64,000 nt of DNA from Oryzomonas sagensis (lineage in GTDB: Bacteria > Desulfobacterota > Desulfuromonadia > Geobacterales > Pseudopelobacteraceae): the NCBI RefSeq assembly GCF_008802355.1, contig NZ_VZRA01000001.1, positions 380,980 to 444,979 on the forward strand, given 5' to 3'. Both the position numbers and the translations under genes were made by a program. The number at the start of each line of letters is the position of its first letter. The stretch's first letter is position 1. Shown piece by piece: positions 7,880-16,940 of the stretch. The notes under the pieces are model-generated. The model ran no database searches and was not told the DNA's origin. It worked only from the letters and a program-made list of their open reading frames with translations.

Positions 7880-9889
7880 TCATCCCTGCGTCCCCTGCTC
7901 TTCAGGGGCCTGCCGGAGCGGCAGGATGACGCTGAAGATCGTGCCCTGGCCCGGCTCGCTCAACACCTCGATCTCGCCCCCGTGGTCCCTGACGATGCCG
8001 TAGGATACCGCCAGCCCCAGGCCGGTCCCATGGGGCTTGGTGGTATAGAAGGGGGTGAACAGTTTCTCCACCTGCTCTTCGCTGAGGCCCGGTCCGGTAT
8101 CCGCGACCGCTACCCGGCACAACCCGGCCTCCGGGTCGGCTCCGATGTCCACGAAGAGCGTCCCGCCTCCCTCCATGGCCTGCAGGCCGTTGACGATCAG
8201 GTTGGTGAAGACCTGCCGCAACTGGTCTTCGTCCGCCTCGATCATGATCTTCTTGCCGCGATAATGCCGGGTGACGGTATAGGGATCGAGCAACACCTGA
8301 TGTCCCACCTGGTCCAGGATATCCTCCAGCACCTCCGCGAGGGAAAACCGGCTGAGCTGCTTGGCGCTGCCGCGCGAGAAGGCCCGAAGATTTTTGACGA
8401 TCCGCTCGATCCGTGCCACCTGGCGCATGATGGTATCCAGCTCCTCGGGGCCGTGATCGCCGGCAGCGCTGTTCATCTCCAAAAGCTCCACATTGCCCCG
8501 GATGATGGCCAGGGGATTATTGATCTCGTGGGCCACGCCGGAGGCCAGAAGACCGATGGCCGCCAACCGTTCGGCCTGGGCCAACTCCTTTTGGGCAAGC
8601 AGCAGTTGCTCGTTCTTTTCCTCGAGCTGGGTGGTGCGTTCCGTCACCTTTTCTTCCAGGGTATGGTTGAGGGACAGAATCTCCCGCTCCCGTTCCTTCA
8701 GGCGACGCTTCATGATGTTGAACTCGCCGGCCAGCGAGGCGATCTCGTCATGGCTGTCCACGGTGATGTCGGACTGCTGTTCACCGGCGGCGATCCTCCG
8801 GGCCCCCTCTTCCAGCGCCTTGATCGGCCGGGCCATGTTGGAGCCGAGCCAGGCCGAAAGCGGGACACCGAACAGAGTGACGAAGGCCAGGACCCCGGAG
8901 AAGATGGTGTTGATCTGGGAGCGCAACTCAGCATAGGGCTGCTCCGACATTCCCACATAGAGCGCGCCGACCACGCTTCCCCGGTAATCCCTGAGCGGTT
9001 CGTAGGCGGTAAAGTTCCATCTGTCCACGACGAATGCCTTGCCGTTCCATTTTTCCCCCCGGCTGACGGCGCTATACACCTCGGCTGACATCATGCTGCC
9101 GATGGCCCGCTCGCCCCGCCCGTCCATCACGCTGGTGGCGATGCGCACATCATCCAGGAATATCGTCGCGCTGCCCACCGGCTGGCCGGCACTTTCCCGC
9201 GGTTGGAAAATGACCCGCGTGATGCGGTCAACGAGCCTGTTTTCGCCATTCAGCAACATGCCGCCGTAGATCACGCCGGCAACGGTGCCGTCGGCCGCGA
9301 TGACCGGGGCAGCGGCAATCAGGAACAACCCGCGGTTTTCGACCTGTTTCGTGTAGATCCGGGCATGGGGGGTAGGTTTGAGGGGGATATTCATCAGCGA
9401 AGGCAACTGGGGATTTTCACGGACGACCTGCTCGGGCCGCAACAGGAAGATGCCGCTGCAGACGATCCCCTTGGCGGCATCGGCGAGGATTTTCTCCGAT
9501 CGCAGCGCATCGCCCGTACTGCCGGGGTTGGCGGCCCGGTAGCGGACAAAGCCGTAACGGTCCACCAGGGTCAGGAAACTGAGGCGATCGTTCCTGAGTA
9601 TGGACTGAAGGGGGATAACGGCCGACAGGTTTCTGTTGTCGCGCAGGGCGGCCGACAATTCCGGGGAGAGGCCGGCCAAGCGGATGATGTCGCTCAGACG
9701 CGCCATCTCCCCCAGAAAGATCTCGTTAGCCGAGCTGAGATTGCTCTCCACCGTCTGTTGCGCCTCGCTGATGAAGCGCGTGATGATGATCGAGGAACCG
9801 ATGACCCAACAGACGGCAATGGCCGCCACCAGCGGCACCATGGTGCCAACCGTCAGCTTGAAGCGTATGGAGGTCCGCAGGAATTTCAT
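7880..9889 (-). CDS. Membrane sensor histidine kinase with periplasmic cache domain
   Basis: 669 residues. Transmembrane helix 1 lies near 12-33, a large extracytoplasmic sensing region (about 34-325, cache-like) follows, and helix 2 is near 328-352. Then come a HAMP domain, a coiled coil (about 400-450), the phosphoacceptor H-box GVAHEINNPLAII (His454), and an HATPase_c domain with DTGPGLS and GTGLGLAVS. It ends 35 bp upstream-to-downstream from the regulator gene at 9924-11294, which is transcribed first. The pair faces away from the hydrogenase operon, whose sigma-54 promoter it probably controls. The ligand is not deducible. Confidence 0.9.
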   Translation of the reverse strand: MKFLRTSIRFKLTVGTMVPLVAAIAVCWVIGSSIIITRFISEAQQTVESNLSSANEIFLGEMARLSDIIRLAGLSPELSAALRDNRNLSAVIPLQSILRNDRLSFLTLVDRYGFVRYRAANPGSTGDALRSEKILADAAKGIVCSGIFLLRPEQVVRENPQLPSLMNIPLKPTPHARIYTKQVENRGLFLIAAAPVIAADGTVAGVIYGGMLLNGENRLVDRITRVIFQPRESAGQPVGSATIFLDDVRIATSVMDGRGERAIGSMMSAEVYSAVSRGEKWNGKAFVVDRWNFTAYEPLRDYRGSVVGALYVGMSEQPYAELRSQINTIFSGVLAFVTLFGVPLSAWLGSNMARPIKALEEGARRIAAGEQQSDITVDSHDEIASLAGEFNIMKRRLKEREREILSLNHTLEEKVTERTTQLEEKNEQLLLAQKELAQAERLAAIGLLASGVAHEINNPLAIIRGNVELLEMNSAAGDHGPEELDTIMRQVARIERIVKNLRAFSRGSAKQLSRFSLAEVLEDILDQVGHQVLLDPYTVTRHYRGKKIMIEADEDQLRQVFTNLIVNGLQAMEGGGTLFVDIGADPEAGLCRVAVADTGPGLSEEQVEKLFTPFYTTKPHGTGLGLAVSYGIVRDHGGEIEVLSEPGQGTIFSVILPLRQAPEEQGTQG

Positions 9890-9923
9890 GCCGCCTCACG
9901 TCCATGCGGGCCACGGCCAGGCA

Positions 9924-11294
9924 TTACTCGGCCCGGCCGGCACTGAGGCCGAATTCGACGATCTTGCGGTCCAGCGTCTTGCGCGAGATGCCGAGGATCT
10001 CGGCCGTGCGGCTCTTGTGGAAGCCGGTGCGCTTCAACACCGCCTTGATATGTTGCCGCTCCACCTCATCCAGCGCCACCAGGGGGGCCGCCCCATGGGG
10101 GGCGGCCGCGGTCTCGCGGCGCCTCCCGATGGGGAGCAGGGCGGCGGTGATGATGTTGGAACGGGCCAGGATCACGGCGCGCTCCATGACGTTCTCCAAC
10201 TCGCGCACATTGCCGGGCCAATCGTAGTCCATCAGCATCGCCAGGGCTTCATCCTCGAAATCGTGCACCTCTTTCTTCATCTTGGCGGTATAGATATCCA
10301 GGAAGTGGCGCGCCAGCGGTTCGATGTCCTCGCGCCGCTCGCGCAGGGAGGGGAGATTCACGGTTATGACGTTCAGGCGGTAATAGAGATCCTCGCGGAA
10401 ACGGCCGTCCCGAACCTCATTGACCAGGTCCTTGTTGGTGGCGGCGACAAAACGTACGTCCACCTTGCGGGGCCGGGTCGAGCCGACGGCGATGAAGTCC
10501 TTTTCCTGGATGACCCGCAGCAACTTGGCCTGCACCGTCGGGCTGACATCGCCGATCTCGTCCAAAAAAAGCGTCCCGCCGTCCGCCTCCTCCACCAGCC
10601 CCTTCTGATTGATCACGGCGCCGGTAAAGGCACCGCGCACATGCCCGAAGAGCTGGCTTTCCAGCAGGGTATCCGAGAGGGCGGCGCAGTTGAGGGAGAT
10701 ATACGGCTTGCCGGCACGCGGACTGTTGGCGTGGATGGTGCTGGCGATCAGCTCCTTGCCGGTGCCCGATTCCCCCAGGATCAGGATATTGGCATCGCTG
10801 GAGGCGACCTGAAGGGTCAGGTCGTACACCTCGCGAAAACAGGCGCTCCTGAAAACCATTGTTTCGGAACGGCCCGTCCCCCGCTGCAACTCCTTGCGCA
10901 ACATGAGATTTTCGTTGGCCAGCCGGTGATGGTCGAGCAGTCGGTCCAGCACCGTCAGCAGCTTCTCTTTGGGAAACGGTTTGGTGATATAGTCGTAGGC
11001 CCCCAGCTTGATGGCCTGGACCGCATCGTCGATCGTGCCGTGGGCCGTCATGATGACCACCGGCACGTCCGGGCGTTCGCTACGGAGATGTTTGAGAACC
11101 TGGAGGCCGTCCATGTCGGGCATGCGCACATCCTGGAGGATCACATCGCACTCCGCGGCATCCGACGCCTTTACCCGCTTCAGAAGCTCGTTGCCGCGCA
11201 AAAAGGTCTCGACCTGATAGCCGTTCGCACTCAGGAGCTTATCAAGATAGCGGAGAATATCCGCTTCATCATCACATACAAACACAGTTGGCAT
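9924..11294 (-). CDS. NtrC-family sigma-54-dependent response regulator
   Basis: 456 residues in three domains. The receiver has the acidic pocket DDE (8-10) and phosphoacceptor Asp55. The AAA+ domain has Walker A GESGTGKE (174-181) and the sigma-54 contact loop GAFTGA (221-226). The C-terminal Fis-type helix-turn-helix is at about 420-449. All residues needed for open-complex activation are present. It is the first gene of a minus-strand operon with the sensor kinase and is divergent from hybS, with 355 bp between starts. Because that interval contains a near-consensus -24/-12 promoter facing the hydrogenase, I infer this is its activator. Confidence 0.93.
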   Translation of the reverse strand: MPTVFVCDDEADILRYLDKLLSANGYQVETFLRGNELLKRVKASDAAECDVILQDVRMPDMDGLQVLKHLRSERPDVPVVIMTAHGTIDDAVQAIKLGAYDYITKPFPKEKLLTVLDRLLDHHRLANENLMLRKELQRGTGRSETMVFRSACFREVYDLTLQVASSDANILILGESGTGKELIASTIHANSPRAGKPYISLNCAALSDTLLESQLFGHVRGAFTGAVINQKGLVEEADGGTLFLDEIGDVSPTVQAKLLRVIQEKDFIAVGSTRPRKVDVRFVAATNKDLVNEVRDGRFREDLYYRLNVITVNLPSLRERREDIEPLARHFLDIYTAKMKKEVHDFEDEALAMLMDYDWPGNVRELENVMERAVILARSNIITAALLPIGRRRETAAAPHGAAPLVALDEVERQHIKAVLKRTGFHKSRTAEILGISRKTLDRKIVEFGLSAGRAE

Positions 11295-11649
11295 AGGACA
11301 TGCTCCTTATTCACGCGGGTGGCGTCGCTCCCCCTTTGCCCCCTGCGAGACCGGCGAGCGGACGAGCTCGCAATCTCTCTGTTGAACTATGGAGTGGCTG
11401 TTTTTCCCCCTGTGGGAACAGAGGGAAGCGGAGAGGACTGCCTGGGACAAAAAGATACATCATGTGCCAAAAAGACGCAACCGTTGTTTTGTTTTGTCGT
11501 CTACCCGCCTGGCCGCAAACACAACGAATTCAGCAATTATAAACAGTTGCAGCAAGTCGCTCCAAAAAGCAAGATTGGCACGCCTGTTGCCGTATACTAC
11601 AAGGTTTTTAACCAGCCACATACTCAAGTACATGACAGCGGAGGATGCA
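11295..11649. other. Divergent control region between the regulator gene and hybS
   Basis: 355 bp without a gene. It contains the sigma-54 promoter at 11575-11590. An imperfect inverted repeat at 11398-11421 (CTGTT and CCC arms, complementary to GGGAACAG) lies about 165 bp upstream, where an enhancer would sit. The short palindrome CGAGCTCG lies around 11364-11371. No open reading frame here looks coding. Confidence 0.5.
11575..11590 (+). promoter_or_regulatory. Sigma-54 (-24/-12) promoter of the hyb operon
   Basis: TTGGCACGCCTGTTGC matches the consensus TTGGCACG-N4-TTGC exactly, with GG and GC twelve bases apart. Transcription would start near 11602, leaving a leader of about 48 bases before the hybS start. 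An NtrC-type activator gene is divergent from it. Confidence 0.85.
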
Positions 11650-12762
11650 ATGACAAAAGAGGGCCTTTTCCCCGGCGTTACCCGTCGAGACTTCATGAAG
11701 ACCTGCATGACCGTATCAGCCATGCTGGGGCTTCCCTACGGGATGGTTACCAAAGTTGCCCAAGCGGCCCAGAAGAGCGACAACAGGCCAGCAGTAATCT
11801 GGCTCCATTTCCAAGAGTGCACCGGTTGTTCGGAGTCACTGCTGCGTTCGACGCATCCAACCGTCTCCAACCTGATCCTCGACATGATCTCCCTGGACTA
11901 CCACGAGACCCTCATGGTCGGCTCCGGACATCAGGCCGAAAAATCCCTGACCGACTCCTTGCTGGCCAACAAAGGAAACTATATCCTGGTCGTCGAGGGC
12001 GCCATCCCCACCAAGGACAACGGCATCTACTGCAAGGTCCACGGTAAAACGGCTCTGGATTCGCTGAAGCATGCCGCCGAGGGCGCTGCCGCCATCATCT
12101 CCATGGGCACCTGCGCCAGCTACGGCGGTATCCAATCCGTCGGCCCCAACCCCACCGGCGCCGTGGGGGTACGCGACATCGTCAAGGACAAGCCGATCAT
12201 CAACATCCCCGGCTGCCCTCCCAACCCTTACAACTTCCTTTCGACCGTTCTCTACTACGTAACGTTCAAAAAGCTGCCCGAACTGGATCAGATGGGCCGC
12301 CCCAAATTCGCTTTCGGCCGCCGGATCCACGAGCACTGCGAACGCCGCCCCCATTTCGACGCCGGCCGTTTCGCCCGCGCCTACGGCGACGAGGGGCACA
12401 GCCAGGGGTACTGCCTCTACAAACTGGGCTGCAAGGGACCGGCCACCTATGCCAACTGTTCGGTGCTGCGCTTCAACGATGTGGCGGTCTGGCCGGTTTC
12501 CGTGGGGCACCCCTGCATCGGCTGCACCGAGCCGGACCTGCTTTTCAAAACCGCCATCGCCGACAAGGTTCAGATTCACGAACCGACGCCGTTCGATAGC
12601 TATGCTCCGATCGACCTGAAGGAAAAAGGCAAGGGTCCCGATCCTCTGACCACCGGCGTCATCGGTCTTGCCGCCGGCGCCGCCATCGGTGCGGGTGTCA
12701 TGATGGCCAAGAGGCTGCCGGATGGTCCGGAGAAGGGAGATGACCATGGGAAAACCGAGTAG
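11650..12762 (+). CDS. hybS: [NiFe] uptake hydrogenase small subunit, Tat-exported
   Basis: 370 residues from ATG 11650 with GGAGG five bases upstream; the frame is open much further upstream but that part is promoter DNA. The twin-arginine signal TRRDFMK (11-17) precedes a hydrophobic stretch. FeS ligand motifs ECTGCSES and HPCIGCTEP, plus a histidine/cysteine-rich middle, match the three-cluster small subunit that passes electrons from the NiFe site. A C-terminal helix (about 336-356) anchors it in the membrane, with the enzyme facing the periplasm. It is the first gene of hybS-hybA-hybB-hybL and overlaps hybA by 17 bp. Confidence 0.95.
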   Translation: MTKEGLFPGVTRRDFMKTCMTVSAMLGLPYGMVTKVAQAAQKSDNRPAVIWLHFQECTGCSESLLRSTHPTVSNLILDMISLDYHETLMVGSGHQAEKSLTDSLLANKGNYILVVEGAIPTKDNGIYCKVHGKTALDSLKHAAEGAAAIISMGTCASYGGIQSVGPNPTGAVGVRDIVKDKPIINIPGCPPNPYNFLSTVLYYVTFKKLPELDQMGRPKFAFGRRIHEHCERRPHFDAGRFARAYGDEGHSQGYCLYKLGCKGPATYANCSVLRFNDVAVWPVSVGHPCIGCTEPDLLFKTAIADKVQIHEPTPFDSYAPIDLKEKGKGPDPLTTGVIGLAAGAAIGAGVMMAKRLPDGPEKGDDHGKTE

Positions 12763-13684
12763 ACGCCAGTTCCTCAAAATCATGGGCGCCACCGGCGCGG
12801 CCCTGCTGGCCGGCAAGAAGGCTGCCGTGGCCAATGAGGGGCACAAGATCAACAATGAAACCATCGGCATGCTGTACGACGCCACCAAGTGCGTCGGCTG
12901 CAAAGCCTGCATGTCTGCCTGCAAGCGGGTCAACGGCGATTACGGCAGCCTCTCGTACGAGCGCGCCAAATTCGACACCGACGGCCTGTGGGATGCCCCC
13001 GAAGACCTGTCGGGGAGTACCCGCACCCTGATCAAGCTCTTCAAGCAGTCCGAACAGGAGTGGTCCTACGTCAAATACTCCTGCATGCACTGCCAGAAGC
13101 CGTCCTGCGTTTCGGTCTGCCCGGTTGCCGCCATGACGCGCGATCCGGAAACCGGCATCGTGGATTACAACAAGAATACCTGCATCGGCTGCCGCTACTG
13201 CCAGGTCGCCTGCGCCTACAACATCCCCAAATTCCAGTGGGACCGCGCAATCCCCCAGATCGTCAAATGCGATCTGTGCAAGAACACCAATCTGCCGAAG
13301 AAGGGGATCAGCGCCTGCGCCGAGGTCTGCCCGGCCGGCGCGATCATGTTCGGCAAACGCAAGGATCTCCTGGAAGAGGCAGAAAAACGGCTGCGGGAGA
13401 ATCCGGGCAAGTACATCAACCACATCTATGGCGCAAACGAACTCGGCGGCACCAACCATCTCTATCTCGCCAGCATGCAGTTCAACAAACTGGGCCTGCC
13501 GACGCTCAAGGACGAGGCGCCCGCCGAATTTTCGGAAAAGATCCAGCACACCATCTACAAGGGCTTCATCGCCCCGGTGGCGCTCTACAGCACGCTCTGC
13601 TTCATCGCGTTGAAAAACATGAAAAAACACGGCGGGGAAGAGGGCGGGCATGACACCAATACCGACAAGGGGGGCCATCACTGA
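12746..13684 (+). CDS. hybA: Hydrogenase-associated 4Fe-4S ferredoxin-type subunit HybA, Tat-exported
   Basis: 312 residues from ATG 12746 (GGGAG six bases upstream; ATG 12740 is too close). It starts with a twin-arginine signal, SRRQFLK, and an alanine/glycine-rich hydrophobic region. Four cysteine groups are visible: CVGCKACMSAC, CMHCQKPSCVSVC, CIGCRYCQVAC and CDLC with CAEVC. These are the ligands of four [4Fe-4S] clusters. A C-terminal hydrophobic segment may anchor it. HybA proteins carry electrons between the small subunit and the membrane quinone-reactive subunit HybB, encoded next. Confidence 0.93.
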   Translation: MGKPSRRQFLKIMGATGAALLAGKKAAVANEGHKINNETIGMLYDATKCVGCKACMSACKRVNGDYGSLSYERAKFDTDGLWDAPEDLSGSTRTLIKLFKQSEQEWSYVKYSCMHCQKPSCVSVCPVAAMTRDPETGIVDYNKNTCIGCRYCQVACAYNIPKFQWDRAIPQIVKCDLCKNTNLPKKGISACAEVCPAGAIMFGKRKDLLEEAEKRLRENPGKYINHIYGANELGGTNHLYLASMQFNKLGLPTLKDEAPAEFSEKIQHTIYKGFIAPVALYSTLCFIALKNMKKHGGEEGGHDTNTDKGGHH

Positions 13685-14973
13685 TGGGACACGATGAGTA
13701 CCAGGTACATGAAGCGAAGATCTTGACCCCCTCGTTCATAGTTCTTCTGACCTTGACCCTGATCGGGTTCGCCCTGATCGCGCTCCGCTTCATCAAGGGG
13801 ATCGGCGCCGTATCCAACATGAGCGACGGCTACCCCTGGGGCATCTGGATCACCTACGACGTCGCCACCGGCACGGCCATCGCCTGCGGCGGCTACGCCA
13901 TGGCGATCCTGATCTACATCCGCAACCGCATGCACTACCACCCCATGATCCGTTCCGCCATCCTGACCAGTATGTTCGGATACGGACTGGCCGGTTTTTC
14001 GGTCATGGTGGACGTGGGGCGCCCCTGGAACGCCTACAACTTCTTCGTTCCTTCCAAGTGGCAGGTAAACTCCGCCATGTTCGAAGTCGCCGTCTGCGTC
14101 ATGGCCTACACCACGGTTCTGATCATGGAATTTCTGCCCGCCATCCTGACGACGCTGGAAAAGACCGAATGGAAGACCTTGCAGCATATGCTGGATCTGG
14201 TATACGGCCGCCTCGGCATGGAGCGTCCCGAACGGATCGGCGATCGGCTCGACAAGGTCAAGGAACTGGCGGCCTGGGCTCGCCCCCGGCTCGACAAGGT
14301 TCTGATCTTCATCATCGTCCTGGGCATCACCCTGCCGACCATGCACCAGTCGTCGCTCGGCTCGCTCCTTTTGATCGCATCGACCAAGCTGCACCCGCTG
14401 TGGCATACCGGCTTCCTGCCGCTCCTGTTCCTGATCAACTGCATGTATATCGGCTACTCCATCGCCATTCTGGAATCGGTCCTCTCATGCTACGCTTTCA
14501 AACGTCCCTTCGAGACCAAGGAGCTTTCGGGGCTGGCACGCATCATCCCCTTTCTGACGGTCATCTGGCTCTGCGTCGTCATCGGCGACCTGGCATGGCG
14601 CGGTCAACTGGGCAAAGCGCTCTCCTTCGACTTCTACTCGCGCTTCTTCCTGCTCGAGTTCTGCCTGATCGCCTGCGGCTCCCTGCTGTTGTTCAGCAAA
14701 CGCAAACGGGAATCCGTCCGCTGGCTGTTCGTTTCAGCCGCCCTGATCGTGCTGGGCGGGGCGCTGTACCGTTTCAACGTCTATCTGATCGGTTTCAACC
14801 CCGGCAAAGGGTGGCATTACTTCCCGGCGCTGGCCGAAGTGATGATCACGGTCGGCATCGTTGCCTTCGAGATCCTGGGCTACCAGGTGCTGGTCAAGAT
14901 TCTGCCGGTCCTGCCGAAACTGCACACCCGTGAACAGCACGCAGCAGGGCACCCCATGGGTGAAAAGGCGTAA
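13684..14973 (+). CDS. hybB: Hydrogenase membrane subunit HybB (NrfD/PsrC family)
   Basis: 429 residues, nearly all membrane-spanning (about nine to ten helices). It is a polytopic quinone-interacting subunit with the GYPWGIWITYDV motif near the N terminus that is typical of HybB/NrfD proteins. It has no haem-binding histidine pairs of the cytochrome b type, as expected for this class. The start overlaps the hybA stop in a TGATG junction. It should link hydrogen oxidation in the periplasm to menaquinone, possibly in a charge-translocating way. Confidence 0.93.
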   Translation: MGHDEYQVHEAKILTPSFIVLLTLTLIGFALIALRFIKGIGAVSNMSDGYPWGIWITYDVATGTAIACGGYAMAILIYIRNRMHYHPMIRSAILTSMFGYGLAGFSVMVDVGRPWNAYNFFVPSKWQVNSAMFEVAVCVMAYTTVLIMEFLPAILTTLEKTEWKTLQHMLDLVYGRLGMERPERIGDRLDKVKELAAWARPRLDKVLIFIIVLGITLPTMHQSSLGSLLLIASTKLHPLWHTGFLPLLFLINCMYIGYSIAILESVLSCYAFKRPFETKELSGLARIIPFLTVIWLCVVIGDLAWRGQLGKALSFDFYSRFFLLEFCLIACGSLLLFSKRKRESVRWLFVSAALIVLGGALYRFNVYLIGFNPGKGWHYFPALAEVMITVGIVAFEILGYQVLVKILPVLPKLHTREQHAAGHPMGEKA

Positions 14974-15037
14974 GCCAAGATACAATCGCTCTATGTTGAT
15001 GGATTCAATACATAAAAACCGATAACGGAGGAAATAC

Positions 15038-16717
15038 ATGGCCCGCATTACCCTTGACCCGATCACCCGTATCGAAGGTCACCTGAGAATTGATGCAGAA
15101 GTAAACGGTGGCGTCGTCACCAATGCCTGGTCGTCCGCCCAGATGTGGCGCGGCATCGAAACCATCCTGAAAGACCGCCCTCCCCAGGATGCCTGGATCT
15201 ACGCCCAGCGTTTCTGCGGCGTGTGCACCACGGTCCACGCCATCTCCTCGATCCGTTCCGTGGAACACGCCCTCAAGGTCGATGTCCCGCTGAACGCCCA
15301 GTACATCCGAAACATCATCATGGCCCAGCATTCGGTGCAGGACCATATCGTCCACTTCTACCACCTGTCCGCCCTGGACTGGGTGGATGTGGTCTCGGCC
15401 CTCAAGGCCGACCCCAAGAAGACCGCCCAACTGGCCCAGTCCATCTCCAACTGGCCGGGCAACAGTGAAACCGAATTCAAGGCCGTCCAGCAGAAGTTGA
15501 AATCCTTCGTGGAAACCGGACGCCTCGGCATCTTCGCCTCCGGCTACTGGGGCCACCCGGCCATGAAACTGCCGCCCGAGGCCAACCTCATGGCGGTTGC
15601 CCATTACCTCAAGGCCCTGGATTATCAGCGCAAAGCCGCCCAGGCCATCGCCATTCTGGGGGGCAAGAACCCCCACATCCAGAACCTGTGCGTCGGCGGT
15701 GTCGCTACCGCCATCAACATGGAAAACCTGGCCACCCTCAACATGGAGAAGATCGCCTCACTGAAGACCCTCATGACGGAGACCCGCGACTTTGTCCAGC
15801 AGGTCTACTATCCGGACATGGTGGCCATCGCCTCCATCTACAAGGATTGGTTCAAATACGGCCGCGGCGTGGTCAACTACCTGGCCGTGCCGGAGATGCC
15901 CGAGGACACCAAGAACACCAAGTTCGCCCTGCCGGGCGCCATCATCAACGGCGGCGACATCAAGAAGGCACGCATCGTCACCAACCACCAGGACCTGGAC
16001 CTGATCGCCAACATCAAGGAAAACGTGTCCCACGCCTGGTACGAAGGAAACGGCACCCTGCATCCATGGGACGGCGAGACCAAACCGAACTACACCGACT
16101 TCCAGGACAACGGCAAATACACGTGGTGCAAGGCTCCCCGCCTGGACGGCAAACCGGTTCAGGTCGGTCCGCCGGCACAGCTGTTTGCCGCCTATGCCGG
16201 CGGCAACGAAAAGGTCCGGAAACTGGTGGACGCAAGCTGCGCCAAGATCGGCGTCGGCGTGAACGACCTGCACTCCACCATGGGCCGTCTCGGCGCCCGC
16301 GCCATCCGTGCCCATCTGATGGCCGACTACTCTCTGGAGTATCTGGACAAGCTGGTGGAAAACGTGGGCAAAGGCGACAAGGTCTACGCCAATCCCACCG
16401 AGATCCCCAAAGGCGAGTACAAGGGCGTCGGTTTCCACGAAGCGCCGCGCGGCACCCTGTCTCACTGGATCGTGATCGAAAACCGCAAGATCAAGAACTA
16501 CCAGGCCGTCGTTCCCTCGACCTGGAACGCCTCGCCGCGTGACGACAAAGGTGCGCTCGGCCCGTATGAGGCCTCGTTGGTCGGCAACCCCGTGGCGCAG
16601 GCCGACAAACCGTTGGAAGTGCTGCGGACCATCCACTCCTTCGACCCTTGTATCGCCTGTGCGGTGCATACCATCGATCCGGAAGGGAAAGAGATCACGA
16701 ACGTCAAGGTGATGTAG
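15038..16717 (+). CDS. hybL: [NiFe] uptake hydrogenase large (catalytic) subunit
   Basis: 559 residues. The N-terminal nickel ligands are in RFCGVC (Cys60, Cys63) and the C-terminal ones in DPCIACAVH (Cys538, Cys541). The 15 residues after His544 form the tail cleaved by the maturation protease after nickel insertion. The DPITRIEGHLRI start is a family hallmark. It has no export signal of its own and would travel with the Tat-targeted small subunit. GGAGG precedes the ATG. It lies 64 bp after hybB and is followed by an unusual 223-bp gap before its likely protease. Confidence 0.96.
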   Translation: MARITLDPITRIEGHLRIDAEVNGGVVTNAWSSAQMWRGIETILKDRPPQDAWIYAQRFCGVCTTVHAISSIRSVEHALKVDVPLNAQYIRNIIMAQHSVQDHIVHFYHLSALDWVDVVSALKADPKKTAQLAQSISNWPGNSETEFKAVQQKLKSFVETGRLGIFASGYWGHPAMKLPPEANLMAVAHYLKALDYQRKAAQAIAILGGKNPHIQNLCVGGVATAINMENLATLNMEKIASLKTLMTETRDFVQQVYYPDMVAIASIYKDWFKYGRGVVNYLAVPEMPEDTKNTKFALPGAIINGGDIKKARIVTNHQDLDLIANIKENVSHAWYEGNGTLHPWDGETKPNYTDFQDNGKYTWCKAPRLDGKPVQVGPPAQLFAAYAGGNEKVRKLVDASCAKIGVGVNDLHSTMGRLGARAIRAHLMADYSLEYLDKLVENVGKGDKVYANPTEIPKGEYKGVGFHEAPRGTLSHWIVIENRKIKNYQAVVPSTWNASPRDDKGALGPYEASLVGNPVAQADKPLEVLRTIHSFDPCIACAVHTIDPEGKEITNVKVM

Positions 16718-16753
16718 TCGTCACGGAGCAACTCTCGCACCAGAAGCACAATG

Positions 16754-16825
16754 GGCGCTGACAACAGTGAAGAGACTTAGAGCACACGAGTCGCATGTTC
16801 CTGTTGTCAGTCGCCTTTGTGCTCT
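16754..16825 (+). other. Two interleaved inverted repeats between hybL and its protease gene
   Basis: Arm A1 (16754-16767, GGCGCTGACAACAG) is complementary to A2 (16801-16815) with one extra base. Arm B1 (16779-16786, AGAGCACA) lies in the A loop and is perfectly complementary to B2 (16818-16825), just after A2. The order A1-B1-A2-B2 allows either alternative hairpins or a pseudoknot in RNA. No T-run follows, so it is not a classical terminator. Confidence 0.55.
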
Positions 16826-16940
16826 TTGTGTCTTTGGCAGGGGCTGTAACGTGCTATAAACGAGTGAAGCGGGATGGCAGCTCAATCCCAGCCCATAGTA
16901 GTCTGAAACGACCTCTTAGTGATGGAAAAGGACAATTACG

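Noticed and set aside
16718-16940. Intrinsic terminator after hybL
   Set aside because: The hairpin-forming arms are there, but there is no T-run after any of them.
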